Assembly: GCA_031411575.1 (NCBI GenBank)
Contig: JANOBJ010000339.1
Span: 1-20,228, forward strand
Length of the DNA stretch: 20,228 bases
DNA from: JANOBJ01 sp031411575
GTDB lineage: Bacteria; Pseudomonadota; Gammaproteobacteria; Burkholderiales; Burkholderiaceae_C
Reading direction: 5' to 3'
Position 1 is the first letter of the stretch; each line of letters begins with the position of its first letter. The notes below the pieces were generated by a model. It saw only the letters and a program-made list of their open reading frames with translations. It did not search any database and had not been told where the DNA came from. Of the stretch, positions 8,181 through 14,767 are shown one piece after another. The position numbers and the translations under genes were made by a program.

Positions 8181-8678
8181 TCAATACCCCAGAGCCGCTT
8201 CGAGAGGCCCTTTGAGCAGGGGGACCTTGAACCAGATTTCGAACATCAGGAACAGCACCACACTGACGATGACGGCCGTCAGAACCGAACGCAGCACGCT
8301 GAACTGGCCTTGCCAGCGCATGAAAGCCGCAATGAACAGCGCGGAGGCCACGTAGAGCCCGAGCCACTGCATCACCGCGACATACACCAGGCAGGGCAGG
8401 AAGATGGCCAGTACCCGCCTGAGTTCCAGGCGGGACACGAACGACTGCGTCTTGTCGGATTTGAACGCGATCAGCATGTTGATGATGCTGGCAATGTTCA
8501 TCAACAGACCGATGTAGAACGGAAAGTACCCGCTCTGCGGGCCATCGGTGCCCCAGCCCGCGCCGATGCGGGCGCTGTCCCACATCACGAGGCTGCCCAC
8601 GGCGAGGAAGAACAGGGCGGTGATGATTTCCAGGGTGCGGCGCGACGCCGCGCTGGATTCAGATGGTTCGCGTTGCAT
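8181..8678 (-). CDS. tctB: TTT transporter small membrane subunit TctB
   Basis: The 165-residue protein is the small four-helix membrane subunit of the tripartite tricarboxylate transporter. Hydrophobic segments start near residues 18, 50, 88 and 125, and GPQSGYFPFYIGLLMN after the first helix is typical for TctB (GPGFFPxxxG-like motif). The start ATG at 8678 is preceded by GAGC at a suitable distance. It lies between tctC and tctA in the order tctC-tctB-tctA, separated from tctC by 139 bp that hold a strong hairpin (8781-8811). Confidence 0.92.
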   Translation of the reverse strand: MQREPSESSAASRRTLEIITALFFLAVGSLVMWDSARIGAGWGTDGPQSGYFPFYIGLLMNIASIINMLIAFKSDKTQSFVSRLELRRVLAIFLPCLVYVAVMQWLGLYVASALFIAAFMRWQGQFSVLRSVLTAVIVSVVLFLMFEIWFKVPLLKGPLEAALGY

Positions 8679-8780
8679 GGTTAGCTCTTGTAGTCGTGAT
8701 GCTGGCTAGACGATACCGGGACGCTGCCGGGGCCGAGGTGACCGGCGTTGGACGTGGCGGCTGCCCGAGCGACCGCGCAC

Positions 8781-8811
8781 GGTCCGGCACCCCTCCCAAG
8801 GGCGCCGGACC
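8781..8811 (-). promoter_or_regulatory. Strong intercistronic hairpin between tctC and tctB
   Basis: A 12-bp stem (GGTCCGGC plus four further pairs, one of them G·U in RNA) closes a 7-base loop, beginning 7 bases after the tctC stop. No T-run follows on the coding strand, so it is not a standard terminator. Hairpins in this place after a binding-protein gene often protect the upstream mRNA and keep the receptor in excess over the membrane subunits; that role is inferred here. Confidence 0.6.
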
Positions 8812-8817
8812 TGAACC

Positions 8818-9819
8818 CTACTTGGCGACGAACCCGGCTTCCTGCATGAGAAGCCGATGGCGGATTTCCTCGTTGGCGACCCAGCGGGTGAAATCAGTGC
8901 CCGTCATGAATGTCTGGTTGAAGGCGCCTTCCTCCATGAACTTCTTCCATTCCGGCGTAGCGCGGACCTTTTGAAGCAGATCGATGTAGTACTGGGTTTG
9001 CTCGGGCGTCACGCCGGGCGCCATAAAGATGCCCCGCAGCATCAGGTAGTCCACATCCAGCCCGCTTTCCTTGCAGGTCGGGATATCACCCCATGATTTG
9101 TCGGCGATTTTTTCGCTGTATGGGAGCCGCTTGGTATCGAATACGCACAACGGCCGAAGTTTGCCCCCGCGCCATTGGGCAACGGCTTCGATCGGGTTGT
9201 TGACGGTGGATTCAATATGCTTGCCCACCAGTTGCACGGCCACTTCGCCGCCACCGCGATACGGCACGTAGATGAATTTCCCGCCAGCCGATTTCTCGAT
9301 CAATGCGGTGATGATCTGGTCTTCCTGCTTGGAGCCGGTGCCGCCCATCTTGAACTTGCCACCCGACGCCTTGGCTGCGGCCAGGTACTCCTGTGCGGTC
9401 TTGTGGGGGGATTCGGAGTTCACCCACAGCACGAATTCGTCCAGCGCCAGCATGGCCACCGGCGTCATGTCTTTCCAACTGAACGGCACGCCGGTTGCCA
9501 GCGGCGTGGTGAACATGTTGGACAGCGTGATGATGATCTTGTGCGGGTCGGCCTTGGCGTTCTTCATGTCGAGGAAGCCCTCGGCACCTGCGCCACCGCC
9601 CTTGTTGACCACCACCATGGAGGTCTTCATGAGGTTGTTCTTGGTCACAATGCCCTGGATGAACCGCGCCATCTGATCAGCGCCACCGCCTGTGCCCGCA
9701 GGCACGATGAACTCGACGTTCTTGGTCGGTTGCCAGGGCGCGGCCGCTGCGCTGAGGCCAACGCCCAGCAATGTGGCGGCCAAGGTCGCTGCAATCAGGG
9801 AAAGTCGGGGTAAACGCAC
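8818..9819 (-). CDS. tctC: TTT transporter periplasmic receptor TctC (Bug family)
   Basis: This 333-residue periplasmic receptor binds the carboxylate substrate for the TctAB membrane pair encoded just downstream. I place the start at GTG 9819: a perfect AGGAGG (9827-9832 on the complementary strand) lies 7 bases upstream, and the product starts with a clean signal peptide (VRLPRLSLIAATLAATLLGV, cleavage after SAAAA). An ATG at 9824 is in another frame and only 2 bases from the Shine-Dalgarno. Mature motifs are VEFIVPAGTGGGADQMARFIQ, VVVNKGGGAGAEGF, and IYVPYRGGGEVAVQLVGKHI. It is the first gene of tctCBA. Compared with the other two Bug receptors in the window it is the only one with its transporter, so it is the best candidate for a dedicated receptor. 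Ligand unknown. Confidence 0.93.
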   Translation of the reverse strand: MRLPRLSLIAATLAATLLGVGLSAAAAPWQPTKNVEFIVPAGTGGGADQMARFIQGIVTKNNLMKTSMVVVNKGGGAGAEGFLDMKNAKADPHKIIITLSNMFTTPLATGVPFSWKDMTPVAMLALDEFVLWVNSESPHKTAQEYLAAAKASGGKFKMGGTGSKQEDQIITALIEKSAGGKFIYVPYRGGGEVAVQLVGKHIESTVNNPIEAVAQWRGGKLRPLCVFDTKRLPYSEKIADKSWGDIPTCKESGLDVDYLMLRGIFMAPGVTPEQTQYYIDLLQKVRATPEWKKFMEEGAFNQTFMTGTDFTRWVANEEIRHRLLMQEAGFVAK

Positions 9820-9881
9820 GGCATAGCCTCCTGGGGGGTTGGACAAAACAGGGCAATGTGACGAAACCGCGCTGTCACAGG

Positions 9882-9909
9882 TGAACACTGGATTAAACGG
9901 GGGTGTTCA
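9882..9909. promoter_or_regulatory. Inverted-repeat operator candidate upstream of tctC
   Basis: TGAACAC (9882-9888) and GTGTTCA (9903-9909) are perfect 7-bp inverted arms with a 14-bp spacer, 62 bases before the tctC start. A weak sigma70-like promoter lies just upstream on the minus strand: TTGAAC (9941-9946) and TAGCGT (9917-9922) with an 18-bp spacer. An inverted repeat just downstream of a -10 box suits a repressor site. No regulator for it is identified. Confidence 0.4.
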
Positions 9910-9966
9910 GAAAATGACGCTAGAGTTTCCCCTAGTGGGCGTTCAATGTGTTTCTTGATCGCGCGC

Positions 9967-10767
9967 TCAACGTAGCAGAAAGTATGCCGCCAGCCCATAC
10001 AGCACGGTGGCAAAGACTTTCTTGAGCGGACGGATGTCCATGCCATGCGCCGTGCGCGCACCCAGTGGAGCGGTGGTCATGCTGGCTAGCGAGATGACCA
10101 ACAGCCCTGGCAGGTACAGGTAACCCACCGAGCCAGGCGGCATCTGCGGCAGGCCCTGGCCGGCCCAGATGTAGCCGAGCGTACCCGCCATCGCGATGGG
10201 AAACCCCAGTGCGGCCGACGTCGCGACGGCATTGTGGATCTTGACGTTGCACCACGTCATGAAGGGTACCGAGACAAAGGCACCGCCAGCGCCGACCAGC
10301 GCCGACAGCATGCCGATCAGGCCACCCACCCCCAGCATGCCAGCGCTGCCTGGCAAGGTTCTGCTGGGTTTTGGCTTGCGATCGAGAAACATCTGGGTGG
10401 CCGAGAAGCCCACAAACAGCGCAAACAGCACACTCAGCACCTTGCCGGGCAGCGCCACCGCGATCTGCGCGCCGAGCAGGGAGCCCAGCACAATTCCCGG
10501 TGCCAGCAGCTTGGCGACATGCCACAGCACCGCGCCCCGCCGGTGGTGTGCGCGGACCGACGAGAGCGACGTGAAGCAGATCGTTGCGAGCGACGTGGCC
10601 ACGGCCATCTTCACCACGTAATCCTGAGGAAATCCCTTGGCCGAGAGGATGAAGGTGAGAAACGGCACCATCAGCATGCCGCCGCCAATGCCCAGCAGGC
10701 CGGCCAGAAAACCGGTACCCAAACCCAGCAAAGCGAGTTCCAGAATCAACAGCGGTTCAAGCGTCAT
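9967..10767 (-). CDS. TauE/SafE family membrane permease
   Basis: The 266-residue protein is a TauE/SafE (DUF81) integral membrane protein, a family linked to export of sulfite, sulfoacetate or other organic anions and, in some members, uptake. The internal duplication typical for the family is seen: GLGTGFLAGLLGIGGGMLMVPFLTF (residues about 14-38) and GVGGLIGMLSALVGAGGAFVSVPFM in the second half. About eight hydrophobic segments are present. The ATG at 10767 is chosen because the hydrophobic N-terminus starts right there; the frame's upstream extension is not hydrophobic and lies in the 6S RNA flank. It lies 147 bp upstream of tctC on the same strand with a candidate promoter between, so it may or may not share transcripts with the tct operon. 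Substrate unknown. Confidence 0.88.
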   Translation of the reverse strand: MTLEPLLILELALLGLGTGFLAGLLGIGGGMLMVPFLTFILSAKGFPQDYVVKMAVATSLATICFTSLSSVRAHHRRGAVLWHVAKLLAPGIVLGSLLGAQIAVALPGKVLSVLFALFVGFSATQMFLDRKPKPSRTLPGSAGMLGVGGLIGMLSALVGAGGAFVSVPFMTWCNVKIHNAVATSAALGFPIAMAGTLGYIWAGQGLPQMPPGSVGYLYLPGLLVISLASMTTAPLGARTAHGMDIRPLKKVFATVLYGLAAYFLLR

Positions 10768-10874
10768 CGTGTGTAGCGACGCAGGGCCGCCCGCGTGGCG
10801 TGGAGCAAAGGCATGGAGGGAAGGGCCACTGCACACCGAAATGGCGGTGCAGGGCAAGGGACCGGCAAAACAAA

Positions 10875-11052
10875 GGTGTCTGCAGATGCCACCGGACCGT
10901 CATCCTGAACGCTGGGGTTCAGGTGGGCGAGGGCAGCAAGGCTTCGGGTTCATCTGACGCGAGATGATCACGCCCGCCAAGCAATTTACCAAGCCCGGGC
11001 TCGTATGAGCATTGGTTCAAGGAAATATAAAGCCCGGTGCGCACTGCAGACA
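10875..11052 (-). ncRNA. ssrS: 6S RNA
   Basis: The region directly downstream of zapA on the minus strand matches 6S RNA in location and structure. 6S RNA binds sigma70-RNA polymerase in stationary phase by mimicking an open promoter. A terminal closing stem is formed by the 5' arm TGTCTGCAGTGCGCACCGG (11052-11034) and 3' arm CCGGTGGCATCTGCAGACA (10895-10877), with two complementary blocks of 9 and 5 bp. The conserved CCTTGAACC string typical of 6S RNA is on the minus strand at about 11022-11014. TACAAT (11063-11058) is a good -10 about 6 bases before the predicted 5' end, and a T-rich stretch (TTTGTTTT) follows the 3' arm. The rest of 10768-11090 holds only its flanks. Ends are estimates to a few bases. 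Confidence 0.85.
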
Positions 11053-11057
11053 ACTTC

Positions 11058-11063
11058 ATTGTA
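11058..11063 (-). promoter_or_regulatory. -10 element of the 6S RNA promoter
   Basis: TACAAT on the minus strand sits 6 bases before the predicted 6S RNA 5' end. No convincing -35 hexamer was found 16-18 bases upstream, where the sequence reads through GC-rich CTGCGC repeats near the zapA stop. Confidence 0.5.
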
Positions 11064-11090
11064 GGCGCTGCGCAGCCTTTGCGCAGTGAA

Positions 11091-11432
11091 TCAGAGCAGA
11101 TGTCCGTCAACGCCGAGGGCGGTGTCAAGCCGCTGCAACAGTGCGGACACACGCTGGTCGTCGTCTGCGCCGTTGATGGCTGCGGGCGCAGCCTTTGAGG
11201 TTTTGGCTGCGGTCGCGTTCAGGGCGGCCGTGCTGCGGTCGGCCAGCTCGAACGCAAGGTTCAGCGCAGCCAGGACCGCAATGCGGTCGCGCGCCTTGAC
11301 TTTGCCCGCGTCGCGGATCTTGCACATGGCGGTGTCCACACGCTCCACCGCTTCGAGCAGGGTGGGTTCGCCGCCTTCGGGGCAGCCCAGCAGGTAGCTC
11401 TGCCCCATGATCTGCACTTCAAGCTGTTTCAT
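11091..11432 (-). CDS. zapA: Cell division protein ZapA
   Basis: The 113-residue protein is ZapA, a cytoplasmic factor that binds FtsZ and bundles its protofilaments at the division ring. The N-terminal MKQLEVQIMGQSYLLGCPEG is the family's beta-strand start, followed by LLEAVERVDTAMCKIRDAGKVKARDRIAVLAALNLAFEL, the conserved helical dimerisation core (DRIAVLAALNLA is the hallmark). The ATG overlaps the stop of the preceding zapB-like gene (TCAT at 11429-11432), so the two are translationally coupled. 6S RNA follows directly, the same zapA–ssrS order seen in many proteobacteria. Confidence 0.92.
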   Translation of the reverse strand: MKQLEVQIMGQSYLLGCPEGGEPTLLEAVERVDTAMCKIRDAGKVKARDRIAVLAALNLAFELADRSTAALNATAAKTSKAAPAAINGADDDQRVSALLQRLDTALGVDGHLL

Positions 11433-11656
11433 GCAGCGTCTTTCGGCACGGTGGCGGCCACTTCGGGCAGGCGCTCGAGCAGGGCGTCGACCCGGGCGCG
11501 TGCTGCACCCAGACGAGACTTGAGCGAGTCGCGCTCATGCGTCAGCACCTCAACCTGCTCAGCCAGCAACGCATTGGTGCGCTGCAATTCCCCGTAGCGG
11601 ATGAGCAGGCGTTCCACTCGTTCAGCCAGTTGGTCAATTTGGGCGGGTTGGGTCAT
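11429..11656 (-). CDS. ZapB-like small coiled-coil protein
   Basis: The 75-residue protein is almost entirely a predicted coiled coil (IDQLAERVERLLIRYGELQR, then ALLAEQVEVLTHERDSLKSR), with heptad-spaced Leu/Val and a short non-helical tail. Small proteins of this type precede zapA in many beta- and gammaproteobacteria and resemble ZapB, which links the Z-ring through ZapA; the functional link here rests on the four-base overlap with zapA. No clear Shine-Dalgarno precedes ATG 11656. TACAAT on the minus strand at 11686-11681 is a reasonable -10 about 25 bases before the start. Confidence 0.8.
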   Translation of the reverse strand: MTQPAQIDQLAERVERLLIRYGELQRTNALLAEQVEVLTHERDSLKSRLGAARARVDALLERLPEVAATVPKDAA

Positions 11657-11680
11657 GGATGGGTGTAGACGACGTGAGTA

Positions 11681-11686
11681 ATTGTA
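11681..11686 (-). promoter_or_regulatory. Candidate -10 for the zapB-like–zapA operon
   Basis: TACAAT on the minus strand lies 25 bases upstream of the zapB-like ATG, with a weak TTCCGA 16 bases further upstream as -35. The opposing strand carries a TAGAAT (11710-11715) ahead of the cobalamin riboswitch, so the two operons would start back to back within about 40 bp. Confidence 0.35.
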
Positions 11687-11721
11687 AGGTTGGCCACCCG
11701 TTTCGGAATTAGAATCCGCTC

Positions 11722-11933
11722 GTTGGTGCTCGCGGTGTGGTTCACACGCCGCAGTTCAACGGGAAGCAGGAGGGAAAGCCGTTCATGGCCGGACCAACCT
11801 GCGCTGCCCCCGCAACGGTCAAGCGGACGAATCTCCTTTGATTCCGCTCCCATCATTCAGCCACTGGGCGTTCTGAACACGCGCCTGGGAAGGCGATGGG
11901 AGTTGCTCCGCCAGCCCGGATACCGGCCAACAC
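11722..11933 (+). ncRNA. Cobalamin (B12) riboswitch
   Basis: This leader has the conserved landmarks of a cobalamin riboswitch in order: GCAGGAGGGAAAGCCG (11766-11781), GCTGCCCCCGCAACGGTCAA (from about 11803), CCACTGGGCG (11861-11870), GCGCCTGGGAAGGCG (11881-11895) and AGCCCGGATACCGGCC (11913-11928). GTTGG (11722-11726) can pair with CCAAC (11927-11931) to close the outer stem. Family members bind adenosyl- or other cobalamins and turn off downstream genes. It precedes btuB and the rest of a B12 uptake and salvage operon on the same strand, as expected. A TAGAAT (11710-11715) just upstream may be the -10 of its promoter. Confidence 0.95.
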
Positions 11934-11990
11934 GGTGGCTGCGCCTTTCCGCGCAGCCGTGACGCCCAAGCGTCGGCGGGGAAGCCGGCG
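11931..11990 (+). promoter_or_regulatory. Riboswitch expression platform: two hairpins
   Basis: Two stems fill the stretch between the aptamer and btuB. GGCTGCGC (11937-11944) pairs perfectly with GCGCAGCC (11951-11958), with CAC/GTG outer pairs that reach into the closing stem of the aptamer at 11931. CGTCGGC (11971-11977) pairs with GCCGGCG (11984-11990), including one G·U. Neither is followed by a T-run, so control of translation or Rho access seems more likely than intrinsic termination. This is inference. Confidence 0.5.
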
Positions 11991-12017
11991 AGGGCACTTG
12001 TGTATTGGTAAACCTTC

Positions 12018-13895
12018 ATGAAAACCCGCATTCCCGCGCGCTTCACGGCGCTTGCACTCTCCTGTGCCGCCACCGGCCCAGCTCTTTCCCAGACGGACAC
12101 TGGCACCGGCCAGATCCGCGAAACCGTGGTCACCGCCAGCCGCAATGAGCAGTTGCTGAGCCAGGCGCTGCCGCATACCACCGTGATCACACGGCAGGAC
12201 ATCGAGCGTTCCCAGGCCATCGATCTGCCCAGCCTGCTGCAGCGTGAGGCTGGATTGCAGCGCACGCAAAACGGTGGCATCGGCTCGGTGTCGTCGGTGT
12301 TCCTGCGAGGCGCGCCAACGCTGCAGACGCTGGTGCTGATAGACGGCGTGCCGCTCAACAAGCAGGACGCCTCGGGCGCCGTGAGTCTGCAGGACTTGAT
12401 GCTCGACCAGATCGAGCGCGTGGAAATAGTGCGCGGCAACGTGTCGGCCATCTACGGCTCGGGCGCGATTGGCGGTGTGATCCAGATTTTCACGCGCATC
12501 GGCTCCGGCGCGCCGCGCGCAACCGTCTCGCTGGACCTGGGCACGCGCGACACGCGCAAGCTCTACGCGGGGGTGGGCGGCAGCTTTGGCGACACGTCGC
12601 TGAGTGTCGGGGCCGCGCGGTTCACCACCGAGGGCTTCTCGGCCATCCGCAAAGGGCAGTTTGGCGCTGTCAATCCGGATCGGGACGGTTACGAAAACAC
12701 CAGCCTGCACCTGTCGGCCATCCACAAGCTCTCGCGCGACCACCAGTTCGGTCTGCGGATCAACCGTACGCAGTCAGAAGTCGAGTACGACAACTCATTT
12801 GGCGCGCCCACCGATGTGCAGTTCTCCCAGACCCGGCTGAGCCAGATCAGCGTGTTCACCGACAACCGCTGGGGCGACTGGCGCAGCAAGCTCAGCTACA
12901 GCGACCAGACCGACCGCAACCTGTCGTCTGACGATGGGTTCTTTGGTTCGGTGGACACCTACAAGACGCGCGCCAAGGTCTTGAACTGGACCAACACCAT
13001 TGCACTGTCCAACCAGTGGCTGGCTACCGTCGGCGCCGAGCGGCAGTGGCAATCGGTCGACACCACCACCACCTCGGCATTCGGCACGCCGTACGCAGTC
13101 AAGCGCACCGCGACCGCGCTGTTCGGCGGCATCGAAGGCCAGTTGGGCGCCCAATCGCTGCAGGTCAATGCGCGCCATGACGACATCGGCTCGCGCAAGA
13201 GTACCGGCTACCTGGGCTACGGCTACGCGTTGACCGGCAATTTCAAGCTGATTGCCAGCGCCTCGACGGCGTTCAACGCGCCGCCGCTGGGTTACCTGTT
13301 TGCGCCGGGCTTTGGCAACCCGCAGCTCAAGCCCGAGACCGCGCGCAGCGGCGAACTGGGTGCGCAGTACCAGCAGGGCACGCACCTGGTCCGCGCGACG
13401 GTGTTCAAGACGCGCATCCGCGACGAGTTGCAGTTCGACTTCGCCACCAACAGCTTCGCCAACATTGCCAGCACGCGCAACAGCGGTGTCGAAGTTTCGT
13501 ACAAGGGCAGCATGGGCGCCACCGACCTGCGCGCGAGCCTGACCGTGCAAGACCCCACTGACGCCACGACCAATCTGCGCTTGAACCGCCGCGCCACCAA
13601 CATTGCCACGCTGGATCTCTCGCACGCCTTTGGCCCGCTGCGCGTGGGGGCGGACCTGCTGTACAGCGGTGACCGGCCCGACGTGTACACCGATCCGGCC
13701 ACGTTCACCTCGAGTACGACCACCCTGAAAGCCTATGCGGTACTGGGGCTGACGGCAGCCTACAAGTTCAGCGATGAGGTAGACGTGCGCTTCAAGGTGG
13801 AGAACCTGTCGAACCGCCGCTACCAGACCGTCTACGGGTATAACCAGACCCCGAGAACCTGGACCGTTGGCGTCACTTGGCGTCCCAAGCTGTAA
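12018..13895 (+). CDS. btuB: TonB-dependent cobalamin outer-membrane receptor BtuB
   Basis: The 625-residue protein is a TonB-dependent receptor that imports cobalamin and other corrinoids across the outer membrane. It begins with a signal peptide (residues 1 to about 25, cleavage near LSQ/TD), then a TonB-box-like ETVVTA (35-40), the plug domain with the motifs VFLRGAPTLQTLVLIDGVPLN and IERVEIVRGNVSAIYGSGAIGGVIQIFTR, and a beta-barrel of roughly 460 residues containing the usual alternating aromatic strands. The final strand (RTWTVGVTWRPKL) ends in Leu rather than the usual Phe or Trp. Length and plug sequences fit BtuB, and the cobalamin riboswitch directly upstream makes the substrate assignment strong. 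No strong Shine-Dalgarno precedes ATG 12018. Confidence 0.93.
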   Translation: MKTRIPARFTALALSCAATGPALSQTDTGTGQIRETVVTASRNEQLLSQALPHTTVITRQDIERSQAIDLPSLLQREAGLQRTQNGGIGSVSSVFLRGAPTLQTLVLIDGVPLNKQDASGAVSLQDLMLDQIERVEIVRGNVSAIYGSGAIGGVIQIFTRIGSGAPRATVSLDLGTRDTRKLYAGVGGSFGDTSLSVGAARFTTEGFSAIRKGQFGAVNPDRDGYENTSLHLSAIHKLSRDHQFGLRINRTQSEVEYDNSFGAPTDVQFSQTRLSQISVFTDNRWGDWRSKLSYSDQTDRNLSSDDGFFGSVDTYKTRAKVLNWTNTIALSNQWLATVGAERQWQSVDTTTTSAFGTPYAVKRTATALFGGIEGQLGAQSLQVNARHDDIGSRKSTGYLGYGYALTGNFKLIASASTAFNAPPLGYLFAPGFGNPQLKPETARSGELGAQYQQGTHLVRATVFKTRIRDELQFDFATNSFANIASTRNSGVEVSYKGSMGATDLRASLTVQDPTDATTNLRLNRRATNIATLDLSHAFGPLRVGADLLYSGDRPDVYTDPATFTSSTTTLKAYAVLGLTAAYKFSDEVDVRFKVENLSNRRYQTVYGYNQTPRTWTVGVTWRPKL

Positions 13896-13921
13896 GCGCC
13901 GCCCACCTACCGAGCAAGCCC

Positions 13922-14767
13922 GTGACTGCACCGTCTTCCGAATCGTCATGGCGCGGCGCCCCCGCGCTGGCGGGCGGGCCACGGCGCATCGTCTGCCTGA
14001 CCGAAGAAACCACCGAGTGGCTGTACCTGCTGGGTGAAGAGGCGCGCATCGTCGGCATCTCGGGCTACACCGTGCGCCCGCGCCGCGCCAGGGAAGAAAA
14101 ACCCAAGGTCAGCGCCTTCCTGAGCGCGAAGATCGACAAGATCCTCGCGCTGGAGCCTGATTGCGTGTTCGGCTTTTCCGACCTGCAGGCCGACATTGCC
14201 AGTGCGTTGATCCGCCACGGCGTGCAGGTGACGGTGTTCAACCAGCGCAGCGTGGCCGAGATTTTTTCGATGCTGAACCAGGTGGCCGCCATGGTGGGGC
14301 AGGCTGACAAAGCCCGGGCCTTGCTGACAGCCATGCAGGGCCGGCTGCTCGCGATCGAAGATGCGGCAAAGGCGCTGCCACGGCGTCCGCGCGTGTTTTT
14401 CGAGGAGTGGGACGAGCCGCACATCAGCGCGATCCGCTGGGTGTCCGAACTGGTCGGCATTGCCGGCGGCGACGACTGCTTTGCCGAGCTGAGCACCCAG
14501 TCGCTCGGCAAGAACCGCATCATTGCCGATGGTGCCGAAATCGTGCGGCGCAACCCCGACATCATTGTCGGCTCGTGGTGTGGCAAGAAATTTCGCGCTG
14601 AAAAAGTGGCGGCACGGCCGGGCTGGCAGGCCGCGAACGCGGTGCGCGACGGCCAGCTGTTCGAGGTGAAATCAGCCGACATACTCCAGCCCGGCCCGGC
14701 CGCTCTCACCGATGGTGTGGAGCAGCTGCACCGCATCGTCATGGCGTGGGGTGCGCGGCATGGCTGA
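13922..14767 (+). CDS. BtuF-like corrinoid-binding protein lacking a signal peptide
   Basis: This protein of about 281 residues has the cobalamin/siderophore periplasmic-binding fold: PRRIVCLTEETTEWLYLLGEE parallels QRIVSLLPSITETVCELGA of the btuF product encoded downstream, and GYTVRPRRAREEKPKVSAFL, ILALEPDCVFGFSDLQADIA and ADILQPGPAALTDGVEQLHR match the rest of the fold. I favour GTG 13922, with GAG at 13912-13914; a TTG at 13877 would overlap btuB. Neither start gives a hydrophobic signal sequence, so the product appears cytoplasmic unless it is secreted otherwise. It overlaps cobU by 8 bp within the B12 operon. It could be a cytoplasmic corrinoid-binding or handling protein, or a BtuF paralogue that lost its signal; which one is unknown. 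Confidence 0.8.
   Translation: MTAPSSESSWRGAPALAGGPRRIVCLTEETTEWLYLLGEEARIVGISGYTVRPRRAREEKPKVSAFLSAKIDKILALEPDCVFGFSDLQADIASALIRHGVQVTVFNQRSVAEIFSMLNQVAAMVGQADKARALLTAMQGRLLAIEDAAKALPRRPRVFFEEWDEPHISAIRWVSELVGIAGGDDCFAELSTQSLGKNRIIADGAEIVRRNPDIIVGSWCGKKFRAEKVAARPGWQAANAVRDGQLFEVKSADILQPGPAALTDGVEQLHRIVMAWGARHG

Noticed and set aside
10919..11152. 77-residue minus-strand open frame overlapping the 6S RNA and the zapA 3' end
   Set aside because: It has no protein-like features and is explained by the structured 6S RNA sequence and the zapA coding region.
13877..13921. TTG start for the signal-less BtuF-like gene
   Set aside because: It would overlap btuB by 19 bases, has no Shine-Dalgarno, and adds residues with no fold match; GTG 13922 is preferred, though not proven.
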